Below are positions 8,103 through 16,565 of a stretch of DNA of 45,838 bases, piece by piece. The stretch's first letter is position 1; the number at the start of each line of letters is the position of its first letter. A model generated the notes under the pieces. That model saw nothing but the letters and a program-made list of their open reading frames with translations, did no database searches and was not told the origin of the DNA. The stretch is from Planctomycetota bacterium (GTDB taxonomy: Bacteria; Planctomycetota; Phycisphaerae; SM23-33; FEN-1343), in contig JAAYZK010000468.1 in NCBI GenBank assembly GCA_012514895.1, positions 1 through 45,838 on the forward strand, written 5' to 3'. The position numbers and the translations under genes were made by a program.

Positions 8103-8170
8103 CGGGAGGCTTCAGGTACGCCAACGGCCCCCACCGCGGAGCCCCGACGCCCGAAGCCTGAAGTCTTCCC
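8099..8170. repeat. Degenerate copy of the CTTCAGG hairpin family
   Basis: GGGAGGCTTCAGG (8104-8116) pairs imperfectly with CCTGAAGTCTTCCC (8157-8170). The leading 18-mer GCAACGGGAGGCTTCAGG recurs at 15720-15737 with one change. The element lies in the tmk-dnaN divergent gap and its left edge touches the tmk -35 box. Confidence 0.65.
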
Positions 8171-8183
8171 CGCGGACGCGGTC

Positions 8184-8212
8184 TTGAAACTCGGTCCTAA
8201 CCGCCGTATAAC
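8184..8212 (+). promoter_or_regulatory. dnaN promoter
   Basis: TTGAAA (8184-8189), a 17-nt spacer and TATAAC (8207-8212) form a near-consensus promoter. Transcription should start near 8219, giving a 23-nt leader with GAGGA before the dnaN ATG at 8242. Confidence 0.75.
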
Positions 8213-8241
8213 CAACCCCTGATCTTATCGAGGACGACCCG

Positions 8242-9339
8242 ATGAAAGTGATCGCGCAGACCAATGCTCTGACCGACGCGCTGGGCCTGATGGGCGGCAT
8301 CGTGGCCGGGCGGACGCCCAAGCCCGTGCTGCAGTGCGTCAAGCTGATCGCCGCCGACGGCGCCCTGACGGCACTGGCGACGGACCTGGAAATCGGCTGC
8401 CGCTACCGCATCAGCCAGGTCGAGGTGCTCGAAGAGGGCGAGGCGCTCATCCCCGCCGACCGGCTCGGGGCCATCGTCCGCGAGAGCATGGAAGAGACCC
8501 TCACCATCGAAGTGGCCAAGGAGACCTGCACGATCACCGGCTCGGGCAGCCGCTTCACCATCTACGGCTTCGACCCGGCGGAGTTCCCGCCCGTCTCGGA
8601 GTTCGGCACCGAGGCCGACGCCGAGGTCGCCAGCGACGTCCTGACCGGCATGATCGCCCGCACCCTCTTCGCCACCGCCAAGGAGCATTCCCGCTACGCC
8701 ATCAGCGGCGTGCTGTGGGAGATCGAAGGCAAGAAGCTCCGCCTGGTCGCCACGGACGGCCGGCGGCTGGCCCTCACCAAGGGCGCCCTGGCCGCGTCGG
8801 CCCCCAAGCCCCTCAGCGCCATCGTCCCGACCAAGCTGATGAGCCTCATCCAGCGGGTCGCCGGCGGCAGCGAGCAGGCCCTGGGCATCCGCCTGGCCGA
8901 GACGCAACTGCTGGTCCGCTCCGCCAATGCGGTCCTCGCGGGCAACCTCGTGCAGGGCAACTTCCCCAAGTACCAGGACGTCATCCCGAGCGACACGACC
9001 GCCAAGGCGACGCTCGACACGCAACTGTTCCTCCACCGCATCCGCCAGGCGGCCCTGCTGACCAACGAGGAGTCCAAGGGCGTCCGCCTGAGCTTCTCGC
9101 CAGGTGCCCTCACCCTCACCAGCCGGGCGCCGGAGACCGGCGAGGCGGAGATCAAGGCCTCCATCGAGTTCGAGGGCGAGCCGCTGGACATCGGCTTCAA
9201 CCCCGCCTACCTGTCCGATGCCCTGAAGGTCGCCGATACCCAGACCATCACCTTCGAATTCAGCGGCCCCAGCAAGCCGGGACTTGTAAAAGCAGGAACA
9301 GACTTCGTTTACGTGCTGATGCCCGTCGATCTGGGATAA
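8242..9339 (+). CDS. dnaN: DNA polymerase III beta subunit (sliding clamp)
   Basis: The 365-residue length is typical for the clamp. It begins MKVIAQTNALTDALGLMGGIVAGRTPKPVL, matching the first clamp domain, and includes ALATDLEIGCR, the mid-protein RYAISGVLWEIEGKKLRLVATDGRRLAL and NPAYLSDALKV near the end. The C-terminal FVYVLMPVDLG corresponds to the usual YVLMPMRL tail that forms part of the partner-binding pocket. The ring-shaped dimer tethers DNA polymerase III to DNA. It has its own promoter and RBS, and is followed 48 nt later by a DciA-like gene. dnaA and recF are not beside it in this window, so this is not the common dnaA-dnaN-recF arrangement. Confidence 0.97.
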   Translation: MKVIAQTNALTDALGLMGGIVAGRTPKPVLQCVKLIAADGALTALATDLEIGCRYRISQVEVLEEGEALIPADRLGAIVRESMEETLTIEVAKETCTITGSGSRFTIYGFDPAEFPPVSEFGTEADAEVASDVLTGMIARTLFATAKEHSRYAISGVLWEIEGKKLRLVATDGRRLALTKGALAASAPKPLSAIVPTKLMSLIQRVAGGSEQALGIRLAETQLLVRSANAVLAGNLVQGNFPKYQDVIPSDTTAKATLDTQLFLHRIRQAALLTNEESKGVRLSFSPGALTLTSRAPETGEAEIKASIEFEGEPLDIGFNPAYLSDALKVADTQTITFEFSGPSKPGLVKAGTDFVYVLMPVDLG

Positions 9340-9387
9340 CGGCTGAAGGGTTCGGCGGGGTCGGTTCGATAATGAGACCGTTGCGCC

Positions 9388-9768
9388 ATGGATGACAGGC
9401 AACTCCACACCGCATGGCAGAACCGCCAGGCACCCGACACGGTCCGCCCCGTGGGCGAGGCGGTGGCCTTGCTGATGAAGCACACGCTGGCCAAGCGGGT
9501 CAAGCAGCTCGGGCAGATCGCGGCGGCCTGGGACGAGGTCATCCCCGCCGAGCTGGCCACCCACACCGCCCTGGAGAGCTACGCCCGCGGCACGCTGACG
9601 GTCATGGTCGACTCGGCCCCTCACCGCTTCCAGCTCGACGCCCTGCTCAAGAGCGGCGTCCGCCAGGCCCTCGCCGAACGCTGCAGCGGCCCCCTCAACC
9701 GCATCAAGCTCATCCCCGGACAGTTCTACAGCGTCGACCTCGAAGGCGGACGGCGCTACACGTTCTGA
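9388..9768 (+). CDS. DUF721 protein, DciA-like putative replicative helicase loader
   Basis: A 126-residue basic protein with the DUF721 pattern: VGEAVALLMKHTLAKRVKQLGQIAAAWDEVIPAELATHT (helical, about residues 22-61), then a strand-rich part SYARGTLTVMVDSAPHRFQLD and LKSGVRQALAERCS. Many bacteria without DnaC or DnaI use DciA, which carries this domain, to load DnaB. The dnaN neighbourhood fits that role, though the specific function here is inferred. The start is ATG 9388; a GATAAT at 9368-9373 could be a -10 box giving a leader of only about 8 nt. No RBS is obvious. Confidence 0.75.
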   Translation: MDDRQLHTAWQNRQAPDTVRPVGEAVALLMKHTLAKRVKQLGQIAAAWDEVIPAELATHTALESYARGTLTVMVDSAPHRFQLDALLKSGVRQALAERCSGPLNRIKLIPGQFYSVDLEGGRRYTF

Positions 9769-9876
9769 ACGGACGGGCTGCAGGTACGGCAACAGCAACC
9801 ACTTGCCGATGCACTGCCTGCGGGAGCTCTCGCCAGTCCTGTTCCGGCAGTTGCCCGCCTTCGGCCGGCCTGAAGG

Positions 9877-9905
9877 TGGCATTGCCCCGACCCATTCCCT
9901 ATAAT
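9877..9905 (+). promoter_or_regulatory. Candidate promoter for the HAD hydrolase
   Basis: A perfect TATAAT (9900-9905) follows TGGCAT (9877-9882) with a 17-nt spacer. Transcription should begin near 9912. The upstream stretch 9776-9870 carries a decayed copy of the CAGGTACGGCAA repeat. Confidence 0.6.
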
Positions 9906-9940
9906 CGCCGCCCTGTTCCGTGCAACCCGGCGATACTTCA

Positions 9941-10696
9941 ATGGCGACCATGGCTCGAATCCGCGGCATTCTGTTCGATTTCGGCGACACCCTGCTGGAT
10001 TTCGGCACGGTCGACACGATCGACCTGTTCGAACAGGGGGCGCGGGGGACGTACGCGTACCTTCAGCGCAAGGGCTTCAAGCTGCCGCCCTTCGGCGAGT
10101 ACCACAGCCGCCAGCTCAAGGCGGTCCGGCGGGCGTACGCGTGGAGCCACGTGGTGCGGCGGGAGTTCAACGCCCTGGATGTCATCGGCAAGCTGGCGCG
10201 ACGGATGGGGCATCGGCTGGAGCAGGAGGACCTCGACGAGATCGCCTGGCAGTGGTACCAGCCGCTGGCGGCCAAGGGCACGCTGGAGGAGGGAACCGTC
10301 CAGATGCTGCGGCAGTTCACCGCCGACGGGCTGACGCTGGCGGTGGTGTCCAACACGTTCATCCCCGGCGGTGTGCTCGACCGCCACCTGCGGGACCTGG
10401 GGCTGCTGGAACTGTTCCCCGTCCGCCTCTACAGTTGCGACGTCCGCTACCGCAAGCCCCACCGGCGGATCTTCCGCCTGGCCCTCCAGCGGGCAGGCCT
10501 GACCGCCTGCGAGGCGCTGTTCGTCGGGGACACCCCCCGCGCCGACATCCTCGGCGCCCGTCGCGCCGGCATGCTCGCCGTCCTCAAGGACCCCCACGGC
10601 CACCACGCCGCCAGCCGCATCCGCCCCGACTACACCGTCCGTTCGCTGCTGGAACTGCCGGGCATCCTCGAACAGCTCAACGCCGCGCCGCGCTGA
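9941..10696 (+). CDS. HAD-superfamily hydrolase
   Basis: All four HAD motifs are present: motif I ILFDFGDTLLDF (Asp nucleophile and second Asp), motif II LAVVSNT, motif III with the Lys of RYRKPHRRIF, and motif IV FVGDTPRADILGARRAG. The ~70-residue helical cap between motifs I and II (YAYLQRKGFKLPPF...) makes it a subfamily I, phosphatase-like member. Likely a small-molecule phosphatase or related phosphotransferase; the substrate is unknown. ATG 9941 is taken as the start; GTG 9920 and ATG 9950 are alternatives and none has a clear RBS. The protein is about 251 residues. Confidence 0.85.
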   Translation: MATMARIRGILFDFGDTLLDFGTVDTIDLFEQGARGTYAYLQRKGFKLPPFGEYHSRQLKAVRRAYAWSHVVRREFNALDVIGKLARRMGHRLEQEDLDEIAWQWYQPLAAKGTLEEGTVQMLRQFTADGLTLAVVSNTFIPGGVLDRHLRDLGLLELFPVRLYSCDVRYRKPHRRIFRLALQRAGLTACEALFVGDTPRADILGARRAGMLAVLKDPHGHHAASRIRPDYTVRSLLELPGILEQLNAAPR

Positions 10697-10802
10697 ATCG
10701 CGGTGGAATGCCGGGGCATGCCGGCGACATGAACGGATGGCGGCCCCTGCGCAGCGCTGCCTTCGCCGGTCTGGACGATGCGCCCCCACCCCCCCCCGGC
10801 AA

Positions 10803-10836
10803 CGGCGCCGGCGGGAGGGGAGTCCCGCCGGCGTCG
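10803..10836. terminator. Strong GC hairpin between convergent genes (possible terminator)
   Basis: GCCGGCGGG (10807-10815) pairs with CCCGCCGGC (10824-10832), and the stem can extend outward by a few pairs. It lies between the HAD gene end and the tail of the minus-strand glycosidase. Neither side has a T-run, so intrinsic termination is uncertain. A run of nine C residues sits just upstream (10790-10798). Confidence 0.4.
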
Positions 10837-10851
10837 CCGGTGTGCGGGCGT

Positions 10852-13671
10852 CTACGGCTCCAGTGCCAGTTCCCCGCAGCTTCGGGCGTCGCCGTAGTAG
10901 GTGTAGGTCGGCTCGTGGGGGACGAGCAGGGCCTGGTTGCGGGCCCAGCCGGCCGGGTTGCGGTTGGGCAGGGCGTCGTCGTCCTGGACGTAGAGCAGGA
11001 AGCCGACGCTCTGGCCGGGCAGGACGCCCAGCTTGACCAGCGGGGCCGAGCCCTCGACGACGTAGCCGCCGGGGATGCGGCGGCAGGTCCAGGTGAAGTC
11101 GCGGCCGCCGACGCCCTCGCGGACGGGCTGCTCGTCGGTGGGCAGGCCGATCGCCCAGGTCACATCCTGCCTGGCACGGTCGAGCGTCCAGTCGCGGTAG
11201 GCCCCGTTGGTGCTCAGCCAGAACTGGCAACTGTCCAGTTCGGTGAGCTTGTCGTCGCGGACGGCGGCGGCGATGTAGAGGTTCGTGCCGTCGTGGCCGA
11301 TGCGCACGCGGGCGGAGAGGTTGTCCGGGCCGGACCAACTGTTGGGGAAGTACAGGTGGCCGGCGAGGAACTTGCCGCTGTCGGCGTGGAGGTCGGTGGC
11401 GTTGGCGGGCCAGGCGTCCAGGTCGCCGTTCATCGGCGGGGCCGCCGCGAGGCGCGGGGCTGCCGCGCGAGGCCGCGCGAGGATGTCCCGCCGCAGTTCG
11501 AGTTCGCCGATGAGGCCCGCGCCGACCAGGTGGTCGGCGCTGAACGGCCGTCCGGCGTCGAGGGCGGCGCGGGCGTCTCGGACGACGCCCCGGTAGACCT
11601 CCGGCGCGGCGGCGGGGTCGAGGTCGTGGACGGCGTTGCAGGCCCGCTCCAGGCGGTCGATGCGCGAGGCGACCCACTGCCGGTACGCCTCGGGCGCCTG
11701 ACCCGTGACGACCGGCTCATCGGTCCCGTCGTCGGCCAGCGCCGCCAGGCCGAACGGCTCGAGGGCGACGGGCGTGCCGTCCACGGCCACTTCGCACGGG
11801 AAGGGCATCCCGCTCTGCACCGAGACGTACCGCCGGTCGTTGTAGATCAGCCAGCGGACGGTCACGCCGTCCAGCCCGGGCGTGTCGACGTCCGTCATCG
11901 TCACGGGCGGCAGCGAGCGGTAGGCCCGGGCGAAGCGCCGCATGGCGGGCTCGTAGCCGAAGTACTTGTTGTTCCACGAGCCGGGCATGATCGCCAGGCG
12001 ATCGCGGTGGGTCAGGATCCGCGCGTACGACAGCAGCGACAGCGGCGGCGGGGCGTTGAAGTCCGGGGCGACCCAGAGCTTCTGGTACCAGAAGTTCACC
12101 TCCGGGTGCAGGCCGTACCAGCCCTCGAAGTGCGTGTTCCACATCGCCGCGTGATCGGTGTCCAGGTGCTCGTCGCGCCGCTGCGACCAGTCCAGGTCGT
12201 AGTACAGCATCGCCCGCGGCTCCTGCGCGTACAGGCCGAAGATCCGGTGGTCGTCGGGCTGGTACTGGTCGTAGACCGTCATCCCCTCGACGGCCCAGTC
12301 GGCCGGGTCGTGGCCCCAGAGCTTCCACGCCTCCAGCGCCGCGTCGCCCAGCACGTCCTCCCACGGCCGGCCGGACGTCTCCCACTGCTTGACCACGTCG
12401 GCGGTCGTCGCACCGGCGACCTCGTCGTACTGGCCGCCGTGGAAGTACTGCTGGTGCAGCGTCGGGCCGCCGATGAACGTGCCCACCTGGATGTCCGGGC
12501 GGATCGACTTGATCATCGCCACGACCTCCTCCAGCAGCCCGCGCTGGTTGAGGAACTTGCTGAAGCTCGCCTGGTACTGGGAGCCGAGGATGACCTTCCG
12601 CAACGACCTGTACCTGCCGTAGCGGTCGAAGAACTCGCCGAAGCCCGCCTCCAGCACCGCCAGCAGTTCGGCGTCGCTCATGTCGTTGAAGCTCTTGTCG
12701 CCGATCCTGAATCCGCCGCCCATGTTGAAGCACGCGGCGAAGCTGAACCAGCCGTCGCGGCGGTCCATCGCCTCGAGCGTCTCGGCGAGGGTGTCGCGCT
12801 TCACGGCGCTGTTGCGGTTCAGGTCGGCCTCGGTCACGCCCCAGGCGGGAATGACGCAGTCGAACCAGACGCCCCCGCTGTTGGCGGCCACCGTCCAGCT
12901 CACCTCGTTGACGCCGACGTACTGGTAGTAGTCGAGCATGTGTTCGACGGCCTGCGGGCTCTTGAGGCCGAAGTACAGCCGGATCGGCAGGTACGACCCC
13001 AGCGAGTTGAAGTGGCCCAGTTGGCGCTGGTCGTCCGGGTCGGGCGCGTCGACGTCCAGGGGCGGCAGCGGGCCCTCGATGGCGTACACCCAGATGCGGC
13101 CGGCGGCGGCGGGATGGCCGTAGCGGTGGAAGTTGCCCACCAGGACCGCCGGCCACTGGTCCTGCGCCCACAGGATGAACGTGTGGTACTGCATCGCGTT
13201 GGAGAGCGGCAGCGGATCGCCCGTGTAGACGCCCGATTCGAGCGACCAGTCGAGGTTCGACCGGCCGCTCAGGCCCGACTCGTGCGTGGAGAAGTTGATC
13301 GTCCGATCCGCGTCGTCGGGATACTCGATGACGATCAGGACCGGCTTGTCCTTCCCGGCCGCGCGGAAGCGGTAGGCGAAGAACGCGTGGCGGTGGGCGG
13401 CGGTGATGCGGTAGCGCCCCGCCGGGCCCTCGGCCACCGACGAGGTCCCCTGGTCCATGAAGTCATGGGGATCGTCGGCGGCGGTGCAGTCGATGTAGTC
13501 GATCAGCCGCAGGCTCAGGCCCATGGCATCGGCATGCGGGCACGGCGGCGCCGCGTCGACGGCGGCGGCAAGCTGGGCATCGGTGATCGCGACGGGCTTC
13601 TCGGCCGCCTCGGCCGCCTGGCACGCGACGGCCAGCGCAGTCAGCAGCAGGCACAGCAGCAGGAGCTTCAT
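10852..13671 (-). CDS. Secreted putative glycoside hydrolase with C-terminal CBM9-like domain
   Basis: A 939-residue protein starting at ATG 13671 with AAAGGA 8 nt upstream. The first ~20 residues are a signal peptide (LLLLCLLLTALAVA); the CQA that follows is only a weak lipobox. The central region (about 200-560) reads like a TIM barrel: GVNEVSWTVAANSGGVWFD, WFSFAACFNMGGGF, IRPDIQVGTFIGGPT and MPGSWNNKYFGYEP. No known GH family was recognised. About residues 745-935 match the CBM9/DOMON-like pattern: MNGDLDAWPANATDL, then VRIGHDGTNLYIAAAVRDDKL and DSCQFWLSTNG, a sugar-end-binding module. It lies 24 nt downstream of the esterase-like gene in one operon, which suggests joint action on decorated polysaccharide (inference). 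Confidence 0.7.
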   Translation of the reverse strand: MKLLLLCLLLTALAVACQAAEAAEKPVAITDAQLAAAVDAAPPCPHADAMGLSLRLIDYIDCTAADDPHDFMDQGTSSVAEGPAGRYRITAAHRHAFFAYRFRAAGKDKPVLIVIEYPDDADRTINFSTHESGLSGRSNLDWSLESGVYTGDPLPLSNAMQYHTFILWAQDQWPAVLVGNFHRYGHPAAAGRIWVYAIEGPLPPLDVDAPDPDDQRQLGHFNSLGSYLPIRLYFGLKSPQAVEHMLDYYQYVGVNEVSWTVAANSGGVWFDCVIPAWGVTEADLNRNSAVKRDTLAETLEAMDRRDGWFSFAACFNMGGGFRIGDKSFNDMSDAELLAVLEAGFGEFFDRYGRYRSLRKVILGSQYQASFSKFLNQRGLLEEVVAMIKSIRPDIQVGTFIGGPTLHQQYFHGGQYDEVAGATTADVVKQWETSGRPWEDVLGDAALEAWKLWGHDPADWAVEGMTVYDQYQPDDHRIFGLYAQEPRAMLYYDLDWSQRRDEHLDTDHAAMWNTHFEGWYGLHPEVNFWYQKLWVAPDFNAPPPLSLLSYARILTHRDRLAIMPGSWNNKYFGYEPAMRRFARAYRSLPPVTMTDVDTPGLDGVTVRWLIYNDRRYVSVQSGMPFPCEVAVDGTPVALEPFGLAALADDGTDEPVVTGQAPEAYRQWVASRIDRLERACNAVHDLDPAAAPEVYRGVVRDARAALDAGRPFSADHLVGAGLIGELELRRDILARPRAAAPRLAAAPPMNGDLDAWPANATDLHADSGKFLAGHLYFPNSWSGPDNLSARVRIGHDGTNLYIAAAVRDDKLTELDSCQFWLSTNGAYRDWTLDRARQDVTWAIGLPTDEQPVREGVGGRDFTWTCRRIPGGYVVEGSAPLVKLGVLPGQSVGFLLYVQDDDALPNRNPAGWARNQALLVPHEPTYTYYGDARSCGELALEP

Positions 13672-13695
13672 GGCAATGTCCTTTCCATAGGGCCG

Positions 13696-15654
13696 CTAGG
13701 CCGCAGGTATCGCGTTCTCCTGGCGGGCCGCGGCCGCGGCGGCCGGCCACTGCGAGAGGTCGTCGATCGTCCGCACGCGGCCGCCGGCGCCGCAGGCCGT
13801 GTAGACCGACCGCACGTACGCCGCCTCCTCCGGCATCGCGCCGACCAGCAGGATCGGCCGCGGCCACAACAGGGCGAGGTTGTGGGGGAAGTCCCCCACC
13901 CGCAGAATCCCAAGGAACTCCGGCCCCCCGACCTCGTGCGTCCAGACCGGATCGGCCAGCACAACCGCCTCGATCGTCTCATCCAGCAGGGCCGCGTACA
14001 CGCTCAGCGCCGCCGACGCGCCCGTCCCGTACAGCGCCACCCGCCCGGCGCCGGCCTGCCTGCGCAGGGCGGCGGCGCCGGCCAGCAGGTCGAAGGTCTG
14101 GCGCTCCGGCAGCGTGCAGCCCAGCAGCGGGTAGGCCCGCCGTACCGTCCACTCCAGCCCCGGCCCGATCGACGTGCGCCCCGTGCCCCGCACCTCCACG
14201 GTGCCGAAGGCCGAGCAGCCCGCGTCGATCCTGTTGACGCCGGCGCCCCAGCCCGAGTAGGGGCTGCGGGCCTCCGCCTGCAGCGGCGCGACGATCAACG
14301 GGCACGGCCGGGCGCCCTGGCGCGGCAAGCCGAGATGGGCCTGGATCGTCAGCGTCGGTTCAACCTGGAAATCCAGGCTCCAGAACGCCCACTGCTCGTG
14401 CGTGCCCTGCGCGCGGACCTCGACCGCCGCCGGCTCGGGGCGCCGGGGGATCTGGCGGAACGACGTCTCCCGCAGCTTGGCGATCGCCGCGGCCTGGTGG
14501 ACCTGCCACGCGTCGCGGCCGGTTGCCTGGGGCGCCTCGGGCAGCGAGACGAAGCACGTGTCGACCTCGCCCATCCGGTCGTCGTCGGGCGCCTTGCCGC
14601 CCGGGAAGACCCAGAGCTGCTCGTGGGGCTCGTTGGCGTCATCGAGGTCCTCGGTGGCCGGCCCGGCGGCGCCCTTGAGGTGCCTGTCGAACCAACTGAA
14701 GATCCCCAGCCGGGTCTTCGGCGTGTAGCCGTGCGGGCAGCTGTCCTCGACCAGCGCCAGCCGCTCGGGCGCCTCCAGCAGGCGGTAGAGACGGCTGAGC
14801 CTGTGGACCAGGTCGCGGTAGGCGTACGGGCGGAAGTGGTAGTCCTCGGTCTGGGCCGCCACCAGCAGCGCGCGGGGGGCGATCAGGGCCGCCACGTCGG
14901 TGTGGTCCCACCCCAGCGTGTTGACCCACCAGGTGCAGTCGCAGTGCGAATCGAGCGCGCGATCCTTGATCTGCATGTAGGCGTTGCCCGTCTGGCAGGA
15001 CGGGGCGACGGCGGTGAGGCGTTCGTCGGCGGCGCCGGTGAACCACGAGATCGACCCGCCGCCGGAGTTGCCGGTGATGCCCAGGCGCGAGCCGTCCACG
15101 TCGTCGCGGCTCTGGAGATAGTCGATGGCCCGCATCGCGGCCCACACTTCAACGCCCGCCGGGGAGTAGCCCCGGCTGTACCAGTGCCACGCGTTGCGGC
15201 TGTACGTGCCGTGATGGAAGCCCCGCGACTCGCCCGCCCAGATGTGGTCGAGCACCATGCAGACGTACCCGTGGCGGCCGAACCACCGCCCGTGCGGCTG
15301 GTACCAGCACTTGCCCTCGGCCGCATGCCCGCAGACGTAGATCATCCCCGGCAGCGGCGCGTCGATCGTCCTGGGCCGGTAGATGTTCGCCGCCACGCGC
15401 ATCCGCGGGAAGATCTCCACGAAGCACTTCTCAACCACATAGTCGCTCCGGTCGAGCATGCCCGTGTGCGTCACCGGCGGCGGCCCGTCGCACGGGTGGG
15501 ACGGCAGGGCGAGCATCTCGCGGAAGGCCGCCCGGCGCGCCGGCAGATCGGCCGTCCAGCGATCGGCGGTCGGCAGGGAGGTGAGGGCCCCGTGCGTCAG
15601 GACCCCCGCACGATGGATGAGGGATTCGTAGATCATCGTTCCGATGGGCTCCAT
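13696..15654 (-). CDS. Tandem alpha/beta-hydrolase, acetyl xylan esterase-like
   Basis: Start ATG 15654 gives 652 residues; a GGAGA lies about 11 nt upstream. The N-terminal hydrolase (about residues 40-330) has the nucleophile elbow GITGNSGGG (Ser197), a likely acid in AAQTEDYHF (Asp271) and His308 in EDSCPHGY, the full triad order of acetyl xylan esterase/dienelactone-type enzymes. The C-terminal half (about 420-640) repeats the fold: a degenerate elbow ALYGTGASAAL, then VVLADPVWTH, without a clear His, so it is probably non-catalytic. There is no signal peptide, unlike the downstream glycosidase. Likely a deacetylase of xylan or similar sugars, or another ester hydrolase. The frame remains open upstream to 15777, but this start fits the RBS. 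Confidence 0.78.
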   Translation of the reverse strand: MEPIGTMIYESLIHRAGVLTHGALTSLPTADRWTADLPARRAAFREMLALPSHPCDGPPPVTHTGMLDRSDYVVEKCFVEIFPRMRVAANIYRPRTIDAPLPGMIYVCGHAAEGKCWYQPHGRWFGRHGYVCMVLDHIWAGESRGFHHGTYSRNAWHWYSRGYSPAGVEVWAAMRAIDYLQSRDDVDGSRLGITGNSGGGSISWFTGAADERLTAVAPSCQTGNAYMQIKDRALDSHCDCTWWVNTLGWDHTDVAALIAPRALLVAAQTEDYHFRPYAYRDLVHRLSRLYRLLEAPERLALVEDSCPHGYTPKTRLGIFSWFDRHLKGAAGPATEDLDDANEPHEQLWVFPGGKAPDDDRMGEVDTCFVSLPEAPQATGRDAWQVHQAAAIAKLRETSFRQIPRRPEPAAVEVRAQGTHEQWAFWSLDFQVEPTLTIQAHLGLPRQGARPCPLIVAPLQAEARSPYSGWGAGVNRIDAGCSAFGTVEVRGTGRTSIGPGLEWTVRRAYPLLGCTLPERQTFDLLAGAAALRRQAGAGRVALYGTGASAALSVYAALLDETIEAVVLADPVWTHEVGGPEFLGILRVGDFPHNLALLWPRPILLVGAMPEEAAYVRSVYTACGAGGRVRTIDDLSQWPAAAAAARQENAIPAA

Positions 15655-15719
15655 GAACGCGATGGTCTCCGCCCGGGGGCGGACATGTCTATCACAGCAT
15701 ACCGCCCTGACCGGCGGAT

Positions 15720-15737
15720 GCAACGGGAGGCTTGAGG
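15720..15737. repeat. Fragment of the CTTCAGG repeat family
   Basis: GCAACGGGAGGCTTGAGG differs by one base from the 18-mer at 8099-8116. It lies in the divergent gap between the esterase and SagB-type genes, just before a possible -10 box TACCAT (15772-15777). Confidence 0.6.
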
Positions 15738-15806
15738 CGCCTGCCTGTTCCCCCCGGGCCCCCTGTGGCGGTACCATGGCGGCGGCCCTTGCACAGGAGA
15801 CCCTTC

Positions 15807-16565
15807 ATGGACTCGATCGAACAGCGCCGTGCCGTGCTGAAATCGATGTTCGGCCGGACCCCCTCGCCCATGTCCCAAGCCCCCCAGGCCCAGGGCGCGC
15901 CCGCGCCGGAATATGTCCGCCCCGCGCGGCAGCGGCCGGTGGTCGACCTGCCGGGACCCGACGAGGCGGACCTGGTCAAGACGGAGGTGCGGACCTGCAT
16001 CGCCCAGCGGCAGAGCCGGCGGCAGTTCAGCGAGGCGCCGCTGACGCTGGCGGAACTGGCGTGGCTGCTGTGGGCCACCCAGGGCCTCCGCCGCAACGAC
16101 GGCGGCGTCCCGCGATGGCGGACCGTCCCGTCGGCCGGGGCGCGCCACCCCTTTGAAACCTACGTGGCCGCCTGGCGGATCGACGGGCTATCTCAAGACA
16201 CGATCTACCGTTACATGCCCGCGACCCACCAACTGGAGACGCTGGCGACGGTGGAGGACCTGGCGGCCAGGGTCGTCGAGGCCTCGTGCAACCAGCAGTG
16301 GATCGGCCGCGCCGCCGGCGCCGTGTTGTGGGCGTGCGTGCCGGCGCGGAGCGAGTACCGCTACGGGCTGGACGCCGTCAAACTCTGCCTGCTCGACGCC
16401 GGACACATCGCCCAGAACCTCTACCTCGCCGCCGAGGCCATCGACGCCGGCGTGTGCGGGGTCGGGGCGTACGACCAGGACGCCATCGACCATCTGCTCG
16501 ATCTGGATGGCCGCGACGAGATGATCGTCTATTATTCACCTGTGGGGAAGAACGGCAGGCTTTAG
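15807..16565 (+). CDS. SagB-type nitroreductase-fold dehydrogenase
   Basis: A 252-residue protein starting at ATG 15807 after CAGGAGA. A Pro/Ala-rich N-terminal tail (to about residue 60) precedes the nitroreductase fold: IAQRQSRRQFSEAPLTLAELAWLLWATQG (FMN-phosphate-binding Arg cluster), RTVPSAGARHPFETYVAAW, and IAQNLYLAAEAIDAGVCGVGAYD near the end. These are marks of the SagB/ThcOx branch, FMN enzymes that in peptide biosynthesis oxidise azolines to azoles. No cyclodehydratase (YcaO) or precursor peptide lies nearby, so this is a stand-alone member of unknown substrate. Its stop codon sits inside repeat sequence (GGCTTTAGGCTG), so the extreme C-terminus may have been reset by that insertion. 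Confidence 0.82.
   Translation: MDSIEQRRAVLKSMFGRTPSPMSQAPQAQGAPAPEYVRPARQRPVVDLPGPDEADLVKTEVRTCIAQRQSRRQFSEAPLTLAELAWLLWATQGLRRNDGGVPRWRTVPSAGARHPFETYVAAWRIDGLSQDTIYRYMPATHQLETLATVEDLAARVVEASCNQQWIGRAAGAVLWACVPARSEYRYGLDAVKLCLLDAGHIAQNLYLAAEAIDAGVCGVGAYDQDAIDHLLDLDGRDEMIVYYSPVGKNGRL

Noticed and set aside
8103-9387. Replication origin beside dnaN
   Set aside because: No cluster of DnaA boxes or AT-rich unwinding region is visible in the short gaps, and dnaA is absent from the window.
10790-10798. C9 homopolymer as a phase-variation tract
   Set aside because: It is intergenic between convergent genes, outside any promoter or coding start, so slippage would have no evident effect.
10141-15735. 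A very long open frame on the plus strand across the glycosidase and esterase genes
   Set aside because: It is antisense to two well-supported minus-strand genes, its translation is Arg/Val/Asp-rich without domains, and GC-rich third codon positions remove stops on the other strand.
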